Source: Streptomyces sp. CB01580 (GTDB lineage: Bacteria > Actinomycetota > Actinomycetes > Streptomycetales > Streptomycetaceae). From it: a stretch of DNA of 64,000 nt. A program made the position numbers and the translations under genes. Shown piece by piece: positions 32,859-41,855 of the stretch. The stretch lies in assembly GCF_001905795.1 (NCBI RefSeq), contig NZ_LIXJ01000003.1, positions 1-64,000 on the forward strand. The letters are read 5' to 3'. Positions within the stretch are counted from its first letter, which is position 1; every line of letters starts with the position of its first letter. The notes beneath the pieces are model-generated. The model ran no database searches. It worked only from the letters and a program-made list of their open reading frames with translations, and was not told where the DNA came from.

Positions 32859-33205
32859 CGCAGCGCCCGCCGAAGCTGCGCCGCGACGATCCGGGCGACC
32901 GCCGCGGCCTCCTCGTTCATCGGTCGTTCCAAGTACTTGGCCGTGCGCCCGGCGTCGTGCTGGTAGTCCATTTCCTCGTGCTGCCGTACCGCGTAAGGGG
33001 TGTCGTACGCGACGGCGGCCGTGAGCTGCTGCTCGTCCACCGTCGCCGTGCCGGACCGCTCCAAGGTGCCCTCCTCGATCGGCACCCGGGCCCGGGACGC
33101 CTGGAGGACGTGTTCGGAGCTGAGATGGAGTCCCTGTACGGCGCCCGCGCGCGCGGCGGCGGCGACGGCTGCTCCGTTCCATGTGAGGCGTGCGCGCTGC
33201 GTCAC
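32855..33205 (-). CDS. HK97 gp10-like neck protein
   Basis: The 116-aa protein contains VPIEEGTLERSGTATVDEQQ and VAYDTPYAVRQHEEMDYQHD, hallmarks of HK97 gp10-type tail-completion proteins. GTG 33205 overlaps the upstream stop by 4 bp and is preferred over TTG 33211. Confidence 0.75.
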   Translation of the reverse strand: MTQRARLTWNGAAVAAAARAGAVQGLHLSSEHVLQASRARVPIEEGTLERSGTATVDEQQLTAAVAYDTPYAVRQHEEMDYQHDAGRTAKYLERPMNEEAAAVARIVAAQLRRALR

Positions 33206-33519
33206 TCGCAAAACACCTCCGTCGACTGCGGTACCGGGAGGCCCGGCGCGGTGTGCGCGGAAACGTGCAGCGCGGTCGTGATCCGGCCAGACGGCAGGGT
33301 GATACGGGACTGCGGCGGGCAGTCGAGATCCGGGGCGGCGATGACCTGTGCGGTCGAGGTGACCTCGGCCCCGGTCCGGTCCCGCACCGTCCGGACGGTC
33401 TCAGAGACCAGAGCGGCCGTGGGCGGGCCCGGTGGCCAGTAGACCGGCCCGACCGGCCCGTCCCCGCGGTACCGCTGGATGGTGATGCGGTGCGGCATCA
33501 GCCACGAGGGGGCCCTCAC
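33202..33519 (-). CDS. Head-closure/head-tail adaptor protein
   Basis: The 105-aa product (VRAPSWLMPHRITIQRYRG..., DCPPQSRITLPSG) resembles small beta-barrel head-closure proteins. GTG 33519 overlaps the upstream stop (GTGA). It lies in the connector gene block. Confidence 0.65.
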   Translation of the reverse strand: MRAPSWLMPHRITIQRYRGDGPVGPVYWPPGPPTAALVSETVRTVRDRTGAEVTSTAQVIAAPDLDCPPQSRITLPSGRITTALHVSAHTAPGLPVPQSTEVFCE

Positions 33520-33902
33520 CAGATCACCCCCGGCAGTAGTCCAGCCCGTGCCAGGGTGCGCAGTGCGCGCGGCCCGATGTCGACCGCGGACCCGACCGGG
33601 CCCCCGCGACGACCGGACATGGACACCGGGCCGATGCTGACGCTGTCCCACTGGCCGGCCGCCCCGGTGTCGTCCCCGCCCTGCGCGGCCACATACTCGA
33701 CCTGCGCGCACGTGGCGTCGGCGAGGGCCTGGACGACGACCGGATCGGTCGGCATGCCCGCGTCGTCGGTGTCGTAGATCGCGGCCGTGAGTGCATCCTC
33801 GACGTCCTCGGATGCGCGGGCGAGCAGCCGCTCGGCATCGGGCGGCGCGGGCTGGCCGGTCCACGCCGACAGCTGCTCCGGAGTGGCGTAGACGCGGCCC
33901 AC
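33516..33902 (-). CDS. Head-tail connector protein
   Basis: The 128-aa helical protein (YATPEQLSAWTGQPAPPDAE, LARASEDVEDALTAAIYDTD) matches gp6/gp15-like connector proteins that add a ring under the portal. GTG 33902 has GGAG 8 nt upstream. Confidence 0.75.
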   Translation of the reverse strand: MGRVYATPEQLSAWTGQPAPPDAERLLARASEDVEDALTAAIYDTDDAGMPTDPVVVQALADATCAQVEYVAAQGGDDTGAAGQWDSVSIGPVSMSGRRGGPVGSAVDIGPRALRTLARAGLLPGVIW

Positions 33903-33907
33903 GTCGC

Positions 33908-34087
33908 CTACTCCTTCGGTGTCTCGGTGGTCTTCCGGCGCGGCTTGGTCTCCTCGACCTCGTAGCCGTGCCGTCGGGCGTACGCGATGACGGCCGGGTC
34001 ATCTGTCTCGGCCCGCCCGTTCACGAAGGCGGTGCCGCCCGGCCCGGGGCCGGTGAAGCCCTCAACGGGGGTGTGCAGGATGGCCAT
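33908..34087 (-). CDS. 59-aa protein of the head module
   Basis: MAILHTPVEGFTGPGPGGTA starts a short protein with a Lys/Arg-rich tail (EETKPRRKTTETPKE). It overlaps the head-fibre gene stop as TGATG. Similar small proteins lie beside capsid genes in other actinophages; the role is not known. Confidence 0.65.
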   Translation of the reverse strand: MAILHTPVEGFTGPGPGGTAFVNGRAETDDPAVIAYARRHGYEVEETKPRRKTTETPKE

Positions 34088-34539
34088 CAGGGTGCCCCTT
34101 CCAGTGCGGTGATCCGCGAGGCCAGTTCGGCAAGGATTCCTTGCACCGTGGTAGCGGTGCCGGGCCCGATCGCCGTAGCGGTGACCTGTGTTGCGGTGTG
34201 GACGTGATTGCCCGCGGCGGCGGTCGCCGCGGTGGTGCCGACCGCGAGCGATGACGTGCCCGCGCCGATCGCGGTCCGGGCGGCGGCAGCGTCCGCGGCG
34301 GTGAGTACGGAGCGGCCGACCGCCGAGGCGTCCGACACCTGCGCGGCCGTGTGCGTGTGTGTGGCGGGCGGGTAGGTGGTGGGCTTGCCGGTGATCTGCT
34401 CCCACGTGACCGGCTGCGCTTCACCGCCCGCCAGTTCGGCCAGTACCTCGCTGAGCGGGCGGCGTGTGCCGTTGGTGTCGACGGTGACGGCGGGGGCGGC
34501 GAGCGCGTCGCGGTGCTCGCCGCCCGGGGTGTCGATCAT
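34087..34539 (-). CDS. Head fibre/decoration-like protein
   Basis: The 150-aa protein has a short N-terminal region, a segment WEQITGKPTTYPPATHTHTA and a second AAAGNHVHTATQVTATAIGP, the repetitive His-Thr pattern seen in phage head-fibre and tail-fibre shafts. It sits directly beside the major capsid gene (stop/start overlap), favouring a capsid-attached fibre. Confidence 0.65.
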   Translation of the reverse strand: MIDTPGGEHRDALAAPAVTVDTNGTRRPLSEVLAELAGGEAQPVTWEQITGKPTTYPPATHTHTAAQVSDASAVGRSVLTAADAAAARTAIGAGTSSLAVGTTAATAAAGNHVHTATQVTATAIGPGTATTVQGILAELASRITALEGAP

Positions 34540-35549
34540 CAGCGGACCTTGATGTTGCGGAAGACACTCGCCGCCTTCGTCGACTTGAGCGCGACCGCGA
34601 CCGGGCCCATCTCGACCTCACCCGTCTTGACGGCACCCGACGACGTGAAGTCCGGAAGCCACGTCGAGACCAGCTGTCCGCCGACGGTGGAGACGCCGTG
34701 GAAGCCGTCGAGGGCGGCACGGTAGGCGTACAGGTCGGTGAGACCTGTTGCCGCGGTGCCGCCGACGGTGCGGTCCTCGATCGGGATGATCGGGTCGTTG
34801 CTGCCCGCCTTGTCGCCCGGGTCGGCGAAGATGATGTTGCCGTAGGTCTCGCGGACGATCGGCCGGCCGCCCGGCCCCATGAGCCCGTCGACCGGGGTCT
34901 GTGCGTACATGCCCGCGCGCCGGGCGGCGGCACGGACTCGGGCAAGGGTGGACTTGTTGCCGAGGATGACGGTCGGGGTGCCGTCGAGCAGCGACAGCCA
35001 CTCGTCGATGGCGTCGAGTGCCTTGTGTTCGGCGCGGCCTCCGGGGGTGCCGTCGAAGTCGGACCAGTCCGTCACGGTGTCGGCGCGGAATTCGGTGTCC
35101 GAGCCGGTGAGTGCCTTGTCGAGCCCGTCGAATCCGTCAGCGGTCACGGCCGTGTCGCCGTTGATGACGGCGTCCTGGAACATGGTCCGCGCGGCCTTGA
35201 TCTTCTGCGTCATGTTCAGGGTGACGGCGCCGGACGCGGTGGGGCCCAGCTTCGCAATCACACGGTCGATCTGGAAGCTTCCGCCGAGGACGGTGAGATC
35301 GACGGTGTACCGCTGCGTCTCCACGTTGCTCGGCGCGTACTCGGAGTTGAGCGGACGGAACGCTGCGGTCGGCTGGGTGACCAGTCGCCGGTAGCCGTAG
35401 GTGAGGGTCGCCCCGCCTCCAGCCGGGTTGACCACGTCGTCCCAGGTCAGCGAGTCGAGGATCGCGGATTCCTTGCGGAACTCGTCGATCACCATCACGT
35501 CGATGTCGTCCTGAACGTTGTTCTTCGCCTCAGCGAGGGTCACGGGCAT
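34539..35549 (-). CDS. Major capsid protein
   Basis: The 336-aa protein (MPVTLAEAKNNVQDDIDVMV...) has the pattern of HK97-fold coat proteins in actinophages: an N-terminal helix, SFQIDRVIAKLGP as the spine region and TPTVILGNKSTLARVRAAAR in the A domain. It follows the scaffold gene and precedes the head fibre gene. It forms the icosahedral shell. Confidence 0.85.
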   Translation of the reverse strand: MPVTLAEAKNNVQDDIDVMVIDEFRKESAILDSLTWDDVVNPAGGGATLTYGYRRLVTQPTAAFRPLNSEYAPSNVETQRYTVDLTVLGGSFQIDRVIAKLGPTASGAVTLNMTQKIKAARTMFQDAVINGDTAVTADGFDGLDKALTGSDTEFRADTVTDWSDFDGTPGGRAEHKALDAIDEWLSLLDGTPTVILGNKSTLARVRAAARRAGMYAQTPVDGLMGPGGRPIVRETYGNIIFADPGDKAGSNDPIIPIEDRTVGGTAATGLTDLYAYRAALDGFHGVSTVGGQLVSTWLPDFTSSGAVKTGEVEMGPVAVALKSTKAASVFRNIKVR

Positions 35550-35567
35550 GGGTGCTACTCCTGTGGG

Positions 35568-36329
35568 TTATCCGCCCAGGCGGGCGGCGATGGCGTCGTG
35601 AAGGGTGGCGGGCTTCTTCTCGGCGGGGCCGCTGCCGCCGAAGTCGGCGCCCCCCTTGGCCGGTCCGGTCGGGCCGGTGCGGTACAGGCCCGGGTCGGTG
35701 TCGACCTCGGCCTTGATGGCGGCCTTGAGCTTCGTGGTGAAGTCGTCGGCGGCGGGGTCGAGGTCGGCCAGTCGCTCGGCGAACGCACGGCTGTTGAGCA
35801 GCCGGGTGGCGTTGGCTCCCTCGGTCTGCGCGGCCTTGTACGCGGCCAACTCGATTGCGTTCGCGCGCGCCTTGGCCTGCTCGGCGGCAAGCTGCTGCGT
35901 GAGCTGCGCCGGATCCGGGGCGGCGGCGTCGTCCTTGATCAGGCCGAGCGCCTTACCGATGTCCTGCGCCAGGCTGGCGCGGGCGGCATCGGCGGCCTGC
36001 TGCTTGGCGGTCACGCGGGTCTTCCCCGCCTCGGCGCGGGCCGCGGACAGCTCGGCCGTGAGTCGGGCGATCATCGCCGCCGGGTCCTCGCCGCTGGTAC
36101 CGGCCTGCGCCTTCGCCGGGTCCTGCCCGCCGTCGCCCTGGCCTCCGGTGCCGCCCTGCGTTTCGGTGCCGTCTCCGGTGTTGCCCTGCCCGCCGTCGCC
36201 TCCGGTCCCGCCCTCTCCGGTGCCGTCGCCCCCGGCGATGGCGTAGATCGGGCGGCCGTCGCGGCGGTAGCCAAGCACGGTACCGGCGGCATGGGTGGCG
36301 AGCGGGTGACGGAAAGCGCGGATCTTCAT
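35568..36329 (-). CDS. Capsid scaffolding protein
   Basis: The 253-aa protein has a short N-terminal domain (MKIRAFRHPLATHAAGTVLG), a Gly/Thr/Gln-rich linker (about 35-80), a long helical coiled-coil region (about 85-190; ARLTAELSAARAEAGKTRVT) and a C-terminal coat-binding tail. This is typical of scaffolds, which template shell assembly and then leave. It lies immediately upstream of the capsid gene. Confidence 0.8.
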   Translation of the reverse strand: MKIRAFRHPLATHAAGTVLGYRRDGRPIYAIAGGDGTGEGGTGGDGGQGNTGDGTETQGGTGGQGDGGQDPAKAQAGTSGEDPAAMIARLTAELSAARAEAGKTRVTAKQQAADAARASLAQDIGKALGLIKDDAAAPDPAQLTQQLAAEQAKARANAIELAAYKAAQTEGANATRLLNSRAFAERLADLDPAADDFTTKLKAAIKAEVDTDPGLYRTGPTGPAKGGADFGGSGPAEKKPATLHDAIAARLGG

Positions 36330-36385
36330 CAGTGCACTCCTGGTGCGGGTTGGGCCCGCGCCTGGCGGGCCGTGGGCATGCGAAA

Positions 36386-36408
36386 GGGGCCCGCTCCTGG
36401 CGGGCCCC
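36386..36408 (-). terminator. Hairpin between the Rmf-like gene and scaffold
   Basis: GGGGCCCGC pairs with GCGGGCCCC around TCCTG. It may tune late-operon expression rather than end it, since head genes continue on the same strand. Confidence 0.5.
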
Positions 36409-36431
36409 GGGGTGGTGCTGGTCTGCTGCGC

Positions 36432-36596
36432 CTACTCGGCGCGGGTGGTGATCGGGCGGGCGCGGGCGTAGCCGCGGATCCATGCCGACCGGAGCAGGGA
36501 CGTGCGCGGGTACGGGCATGCGGTCGGCGGGTCGCCGCGGCGCCCGGCCTCGGTTCCTTCGTTTACGGCCCGTGTGATGTCCTCGCGCGTTCCCAC
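36432..36596 (-). CDS. Rmf/CrpP-like small protein in the head module
   Basis: This 54-aa gene starts with GTG 36596 (GAGGTGA upstream), 4 bp after the minor capsid gene. The sequence VGTREDITRAVNEGTEAGRR, then CPYPR and LLRSAWIRGYARAR matches the ribosome modulation factor/CrpP pattern (E-G..A...G, CPY, W..GY..AR). In other bacteria RMF dimerises ribosomes, and CrpP was described as a fluoroquinolone-modifying protein. A ribosome-related role late in infection is an inference. Confidence 0.7.
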   Translation of the reverse strand: MGTREDITRAVNEGTEAGRRGDPPTACPYPRTSLLRSAWIRGYARARPITTRAE

Positions 36597-36600
36597 TGCG

Positions 36601-38415
36601 TCACCTCTTGTTCTGGTGGTCCGACTCGTTCTTGCGGGCCTTGGCTGCGGCGGCCGACGGCTGCCCGGTGGCCTTCTCGATGAACTCAGCCTGCGTCAGG
36701 CGGCCGTTCACACGCCACCACTCGCGCAGCTCGTCGGACGCGCGGGCGTGCGCGATGTGGGCGGGGCCGCTGAACAGCGACATGGGGTCGATGCCGTCGG
36801 CCTGCGCCTTCTTGTTGAGTAGGTGTCCGCGGCACGCGTCCTCGGCGTCGAGGTACTGCCGATAGACGTACTCGGCGTACATCTCGCGCGCCGTAGCGCG
36901 GGTCACACGCTCGACCGGCTCGGCGCCGGTCTTCTTCTCGGCGGCGCGTACGGCGGCGGCCAACTCCTCGGCAAACTTGGCGTCGTTGGCGAGCGCTCCC
37001 CACTCCTCTGGGACGGGCATCGGGTCCGTGGCCACGTCGAGGGCTGCCCGGTCGGCGAGCAGATCCTCGACCGCATTCCCGGTCGCGGCCGGGGCCGGCG
37101 GAGGATCGGGCGGATACCGGCGGTCCAGCTCGGCAGCGATCCGGGCCCGGTCGCGGTCGTCGAGCGACGTAGCACGCATCGCTGCGCCCATCTCCTCGTC
37201 GCTCATCTCGCGCATGGTGCCGGTGTCGCCTGACCGGACGCGCGCGGCCTGCACGTACGGTGCGGGCGGCGCCGTGCTCGGCGTCGGCAGGTTCGACGCT
37301 CCGGGCTGCTCGCGGGCGCGGAGACGACGCAGGTCGGGGTGCGCAGCAAGGTGGTCGCGCATGGCGCCCTGCCACTGCCTCACCTTGGCGTTCGCGGCCC
37401 GCTGCGCCTCGGGCGTCGTTGCGGCGGCGGCGCGGTTCTTCCAACGTCTGATGTGCCGCTCGATGGCCCGTTGCCGTTGCCCGGCCTCGTACCCCTCGGG
37501 GTCGCTTCCGCCGTGCTCGGGCGGGCGCGTGATGCCCGGCGTGTAAGCGGCCACGGAGTGCCGACAGTTCGGGTGTTGCAGACCCGCCCGGCGCGCCTCG
37601 TCGAGGGACCCAGCGACCCGCACTGAGACCATGCGGTCGTCGTCGGTGGCGTGCTCAACCTCGACCGTGCGGGCCCCGTCCGGGCCACTGATCGTGAGCA
37701 CCTTGGACTCCCACGGGCGGCACTTCGGGCACTCGCGCGGGGCGTTGCTGACGATGACCAGCTCAACCCCGGCAGTCTCCAGCGTCCGTGTGTGCGCCTC
37801 GGTCGCGGCACGGGCCACGCCGGTCCTTACCGCCATCTCCGCGTACGCGGGGAGCGACCAGCGGCGACCGGACCGGTCGACAAAGGACGTGATGCCCTCG
37901 TCCGCCAACTTCTGCATGGCGGCCTGCGTGGCCTCGCGGCGGGTGCTGGTGCCGAGGAGGGGCAGCGCGGCCACCTGCGCCACGACCGCCCGGAAGCGGT
38001 CAACGGTCGTACGCAGGATGCTGCGGTGCGTCGCGGTGACGCGGTCGACGGTCTGCTCGGCGAGCCGGTCGACGGCCTGCGCCTGCGGGGTGATGTCGTC
38101 GACCCGGCGTGCGTCGTTCGACAGCGCGCCCAGCTCGGCGACCCCCGCGCGGTGACCGACGTTGTACGCCTCGGCCGTCACCTCGAACACCTCAAGGCTC
38201 ACGGCCTGGTCGAGCTGGTCGACGACAGCCTGTGAAGCACGGCGCAGCGCGCTGATCGCGGACAGCTTCCGCTCGGCCCACTGCGGGGAGTCGTACCCGT
38301 CCGCGAGCTGCCGGGCGATGATGCGGAGGAGGCGCGCCTCGGCGTCCGCGTAGAGGTCCCGCGTACCGGCCGCCAGATTCTCGATCATGCCGGGGTGGAT
38401 CGGCACGCGGGTCAC
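36601..38415 (-). CDS. Phage minor capsid protein 2-type (MuF-related) protein
   Basis: The 604-aa protein lies right after the portal gene. Residues about 180-310 contain the minor capsid 2 hallmark APRECPKCRPWESKVLTISG and a Cys/His-bearing GLQHPNCRHSVAAYTPG. The N-terminal 150 residues are helical and the C-terminal 250 are charged and variable (SDEEMGAAMRATSL). These proteins are packaged with portal complexes and may be injected. The C-terminal region shows no toxin or enzyme motif I can name. Confidence 0.75.
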   Translation of the reverse strand: MTRVPIHPGMIENLAAGTRDLYADAEARLLRIIARQLADGYDSPQWAERKLSAISALRRASQAVVDQLDQAVSLEVFEVTAEAYNVGHRAGVAELGALSNDARRVDDITPQAQAVDRLAEQTVDRVTATHRSILRTTVDRFRAVVAQVAALPLLGTSTRREATQAAMQKLADEGITSFVDRSGRRWSLPAYAEMAVRTGVARAATEAHTRTLETAGVELVIVSNAPRECPKCRPWESKVLTISGPDGARTVEVEHATDDDRMVSVRVAGSLDEARRAGLQHPNCRHSVAAYTPGITRPPEHGGSDPEGYEAGQRQRAIERHIRRWKNRAAAATTPEAQRAANAKVRQWQGAMRDHLAAHPDLRRLRAREQPGASNLPTPSTAPPAPYVQAARVRSGDTGTMREMSDEEMGAAMRATSLDDRDRARIAAELDRRYPPDPPPAPAATGNAVEDLLADRAALDVATDPMPVPEEWGALANDAKFAEELAAAVRAAEKKTGAEPVERVTRATAREMYAEYVYRQYLDAEDACRGHLLNKKAQADGIDPMSLFSGPAHIAHARASDELREWWRVNGRLTQAEFIEKATGQPSAAAAKARKNESDHQNKR

Positions 38416-38418
38416 CTC

Positions 38419-39921
38419 CTACATGGGGTAGGTCTCGCCGGGGTCGATGGCGGCGGCGCCGGTCTCGGCGAGGATCGCGGCGACCTCGGCGTCTACCGCT
38501 GTGTCGTCCAGGTCCGGTGACCGGTACTTGACCTTCGTCCTGGTGCTGACGGCCCCGGCCCGCGACAGCAGCTCCAGCGTGGCCGCCTTGGACTGCTCGG
38601 ACTCGGCAGCGTCGAGCCGAAACTCGACCGTCGGCCGCTCCGGGCTGATCCGGGCCCCGAACTGAGCGACCGCGAGCAGCTGATACGCGAGCAGGAAGTC
38701 AGCCAGGCCGCTGCGCCAGTGGCCGGCCTTCTTCTTCGTCGTCACCGTGGATCGGGCGTCGCGTGAGTCGACCTCGGTCGCAGTGATCGCCTCGCCTCCG
38801 CCCTCAAGTCCGAAGCTCTGCGCGGAGTATCCGGCGGATTCGATGGCCTTGCGGGTCAGTGCCTCGGCGGTGCGCTGGTGCTCCTGGACCCTGATGTCGA
38901 ACTGGGACAAGGTGATCCCCTGCCCCTCGTTGGGCGGCACGTTCAGGCCGCTGTATACCTCGCGGTCGTCGTCGAACGCCGCGCCCGCGCCGGGGCCCAG
39001 GTTGGTGAGGTACCCGTCGGGCACCACCAGGCGGGCTCGGGCCAACCGGATGTCCCGCATCCACGACGACCATGTGTCGTCGAGTGCGGCGAACTGGTCG
39101 TAGATCGGGGCCGCGTAGTCGCTGCGGCCGTACGGGCTCGACCGGTGCAGCCGGTTGGGCGTCATGTTCGGCACGTAGACGGCGGTGAGCATCGGAATGC
39201 CGGTCTCGACCGACACTCCGTCCTCGCCGAGCGAGGCGACCAGGGCAGCCGTGTCGGTGTGCTCGGTGAGCGGCACGGCCCGGCCGAGGTTGTCGGGGGT
39301 GCCCTCGTACAACGCATGCTCGATGCGGCCCGGCTCGTGGCGCTCCAGATGCCGGTAGACGGTCTGCGTGTCGCCGCCCTCCAGCTCCCGCCAGAACGTC
39401 ACGGCCCGCAAGATCCCGAACGCGTATTCGGGGATCGCGTTGTCCGGCTGCACGGTCGTCGGGATCGGCCGGTCCGGCACGACATCCCGGTCCCACGTCA
39501 GCCGCAGGAAGATCCCGGACATGGCCGACGCCTGCTCGGCAGCACCGAGCAGCAGCGGGTGCAGGCCCGCCGTATCGATCAGGTCGGCGAGGTAGGCGGT
39601 CGTGGCGTCGTCCGGGGTGGTGATGGCCGGCATCTCCGCGAACAGCAAATCGGAGGCCACGGTGGCGATGTCACCCGGGAGCGGCACATGCAACCGGCGC
39701 TCCCGCTTCCGCGGGTAGTCGGCAGGCTGCCGCCCCCACCGCGTGCGGCGTCCGCTGCGGCTGTCCTGGTCGGCGCGGCGCGGCGTGTGCTCCCGCCGGT
39801 CGGCGACGCGCGCGAGGCGGTCGGGGTCGCCCTCGTACCACATGGCGTCATAGGCCATCTCGCGGTACACCTCGGCCATCTGCGGCGGCGGCCACGGTGT
39901 CCCCTGTGCGGGCATGCTCAT
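38419..39921 (-). CDS. Portal protein, SPP1 gp6-like
   Basis: The 500-aa protein (starting MSMPAQG, with an in-frame ATG two codons later) has portal features such as the helical DQFAALDDTWSSWMRDIRLA and the C-terminal LADFLLAYQLLAVAQFGARI. It forms the dodecameric DNA-entry ring of the capsid. GGAGG precedes ATG 39921, which overlaps the terminase stop (ATGA). Confidence 0.85.
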   Translation of the reverse strand: MSMPAQGTPWPPPQMAEVYREMAYDAMWYEGDPDRLARVADRREHTPRRADQDSRSGRRTRWGRQPADYPRKRERRLHVPLPGDIATVASDLLFAEMPAITTPDDATTAYLADLIDTAGLHPLLLGAAEQASAMSGIFLRLTWDRDVVPDRPIPTTVQPDNAIPEYAFGILRAVTFWRELEGGDTQTVYRHLERHEPGRIEHALYEGTPDNLGRAVPLTEHTDTAALVASLGEDGVSVETGIPMLTAVYVPNMTPNRLHRSSPYGRSDYAAPIYDQFAALDDTWSSWMRDIRLARARLVVPDGYLTNLGPGAGAAFDDDREVYSGLNVPPNEGQGITLSQFDIRVQEHQRTAEALTRKAIESAGYSAQSFGLEGGGEAITATEVDSRDARSTVTTKKKAGHWRSGLADFLLAYQLLAVAQFGARISPERPTVEFRLDAAESEQSKAATLELLSRAGAVSTRTKVKYRSPDLDDTAVDAEVAAILAETGAAAIDPGETYPM

Positions 39922-41171
39922 GCTGCGGTCGCCTCCTCGGTGGTAGGCAGGGTGAGTAGGTGGCGCCACTCGTGCGCCGTGGAGTGCACGGCATAGCGCA
40001 AGGCGTCTACGGAGTGGTCGTTGAGCTTGACGGGCTTGTCCTCGCCCTTCTCGGCGGCCTTCTCGTCCCACACGTATCCGGGTAGTTCGTCGAGCAGGCC
40101 GGTGCATGAGCGGTGGATGCGGAGTCGGTCTGCGGCAAGGGCGGACGCCACGGATCGGATGCCGTCGGAGACTGCGTTGTCGGCGCGGGCGATCCCCGGG
40201 TATCCGTCGCTCCACAGCTGGGTGATGAGCGATGCGGCGGCCGGGTCAATGAACGTCCACTCCGGCCGGACGCCCTGCTCGGCGACCCATTCGCGGATGG
40301 CGGCGGAGTACTGCGCATCGGTCATCTGCCGTTGCGCCTGGCGGGAGTCGTGCCGCCACTCGGCGCACGCGTAGAGCCGGTCATCGACGCCGAGGCCGAG
40401 CAGGATCACGGACGTGGCGTTGACCGTGCCGTAGTCCATGCCGATCCAGTACCGGCGCATCTCCGGAAGCTCGTCGACGACGTGCTGTGCTTCGTCGTAC
40501 GCCTCGTAGATGGCACCCTCGGCCATGACCCACAGGCCCTGGACGTTTCTCTTGTAGAACAGACCCCGGTACGACGCCTTGGCGCGCGCCTTGTACGCGT
40601 CGGACAGCCCCGGATTGTCGTCCATGACGAAGTGCCACGACCTGAGCCGCGTCTCGCGCGGCCTGAGGAGATATTCCTTGCGCGCCCAGTGGTTCGGGTT
40701 GTCCGGGTTGGTCGTGGCGTAGATCTTGCTGCCCTCGACCGAGCATCGGGCGTTGAGCTGGTCGTAGAAGCTCTTGGGCAGGGTGGTCAGCTCGTCGACG
40801 TACGCGCCCGCGCATGTCAAGCCTCTGACCTTCGGTTCGGCCTGGGCGTCGTTGGCGCCCAACGTGTGCACGGTCCTGCCGAGCACGTTCGCGGTGGGGG
40901 CGCCATTGGTGTAGGTGATGTCGCGGGCGAGCGGCCCGAAGATCGTCGGATCGGTCAAGGGACCGAACACGTTCCTCGCGAGGGAATCGCGGGTCCTGCC
41001 GACCATGACCAACTCGCCGCCCTCGGGCCGGTCGGCCACGAAGCCGAGCCAGCACAGCAGGGAAGCGATCGTCTTCCCGGAGCGAACCGAGCCCTCCCAG
41101 ATGTTCTGAAAGGCGCGCGCCTCCATGATGCTGTCGATCTGCTTCGGGGAGAGCGCGAGGTTACTCCGCAT
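39918..41171 (-). CDS. Terminase large subunit (PBSX type)
   Basis: The 417-aa packaging motor has Walker A WEGSVRSGKTIAS (about residue 27-38), Walker B CAGAYVDELT (about 125) and a C-terminal nuclease domain with acidic residues in YWIGMDYGTVNATS and LNDHSVDALRYAV. It translocates and cuts phage DNA at the portal. Its start overlaps the small subunit by 11 bp. Confidence 0.92.
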   Translation of the reverse strand: MRSNLALSPKQIDSIMEARAFQNIWEGSVRSGKTIASLLCWLGFVADRPEGGELVMVGRTRDSLARNVFGPLTDPTIFGPLARDITYTNGAPTANVLGRTVHTLGANDAQAEPKVRGLTCAGAYVDELTTLPKSFYDQLNARCSVEGSKIYATTNPDNPNHWARKEYLLRPRETRLRSWHFVMDDNPGLSDAYKARAKASYRGLFYKRNVQGLWVMAEGAIYEAYDEAQHVVDELPEMRRYWIGMDYGTVNATSVILLGLGVDDRLYACAEWRHDSRQAQRQMTDAQYSAAIREWVAEQGVRPEWTFIDPAAASLITQLWSDGYPGIARADNAVSDGIRSVASALAADRLRIHRSCTGLLDELPGYVWDEKAAEKGEDKPVKLNDHSVDALRYAVHSTAHEWRHLLTLPTTEEATAA

Positions 41172-41718
41172 CGGCGTCGTCCTCGGCGGCCTGGTCCTCG
41201 GGCACGAAATCGGGCGGCGGCCCGCCGTGACGCTCGGCGTAGTCGCGGGCCAGACCGGCCATCAGGTCGCCGATCACGCTGCGCCCTTGCTCGCCCGGGT
41301 CGGTCTTTGGAGGAACCAGCTTCAGGGAGCGGTCGAGGGCGGCCCCGGCGGTCGCCATCATGGTTCGGCGGTCGGCCGGCGTCGGCTCGGGCTGCATTCG
41401 CTCGGCGTACGTGTGCATGGACCCGCCCCACTCGAAATAGAGCTGTGGTTGGGTCATGCGGCCGATTTCGCGCTCGGCGACGTCGTGCAGGGTGGCGGCC
41501 ATCTCGGTACGGCGGGCGTCAAGGTCGGCCTTGCGCACGGCGGTGGCGGTGGCGACCTCGGCGGCGCGGTCGAAGGTGAGCCCCTGGGCGGTGGCGATCT
41601 TCGACACGGTCGAGGGGGAGCGCTTCAGTGCGCGGGCGATCTCGTTGCGGGACTTGCCTGCGGCGTGCAGCTCGCGCACCTTGCGGCGGTCCTTGTCGTC
41701 GATGGGGCGGGCGGCCAT
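41161..41718 (-). CDS. Terminase small subunit
   Basis: The 185-aa protein begins with a helix-turn-helix (about 8-45; LHAAGKSRNEIARALKRSPS) for recognising the packaging site, then an oligomerisation region. It is the first late gene, preceded by a 130-bp leader containing a strong hairpin. No cos or pac site could be pinned down nearby. Confidence 0.8.
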   Translation of the reverse strand: MAARPIDDKDRRKVRELHAAGKSRNEIARALKRSPSTVSKIATAQGLTFDRAAEVATATAVRKADLDARRTEMAATLHDVAEREIGRMTQPQLYFEWGGSMHTYAERMQPEPTPADRRTMMATAGAALDRSLKLVPPKTDPGEQGRSVIGDLMAGLARDYAERHGGPPPDFVPEDQAAEDDADAE

Positions 41719-41750
41719 GGCTCACCCCCTCGGCGCCTGGGCATGCGGAA

Positions 41751-41781
41751 GCGCCCCGTCACGGCGAGAGGGTGACGGGGC
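41751..41781 (-). terminator. Hairpin upstream of the packaging genes
   Basis: CGCCCCGTCAC pairs perfectly with GTGACGGGGCG around 9 nt, between the lipoprotein gene and terminase small subunit. It probably ends lipoprotein transcription. Confidence 0.65.
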
Positions 41782-41855
41782 GCGGAGTGGTGGGTTGTTT
41801 CCGGGCACGCCGGAGACGCCCCGATTAGATCACGGAATGGTCACGGCGGGCAACG

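Noticed and set aside
41719..41855. cos or pac site near the terminase genes
   Set aside because: Only a terminator hairpin is visible; ends cannot be located without virion DNA data.
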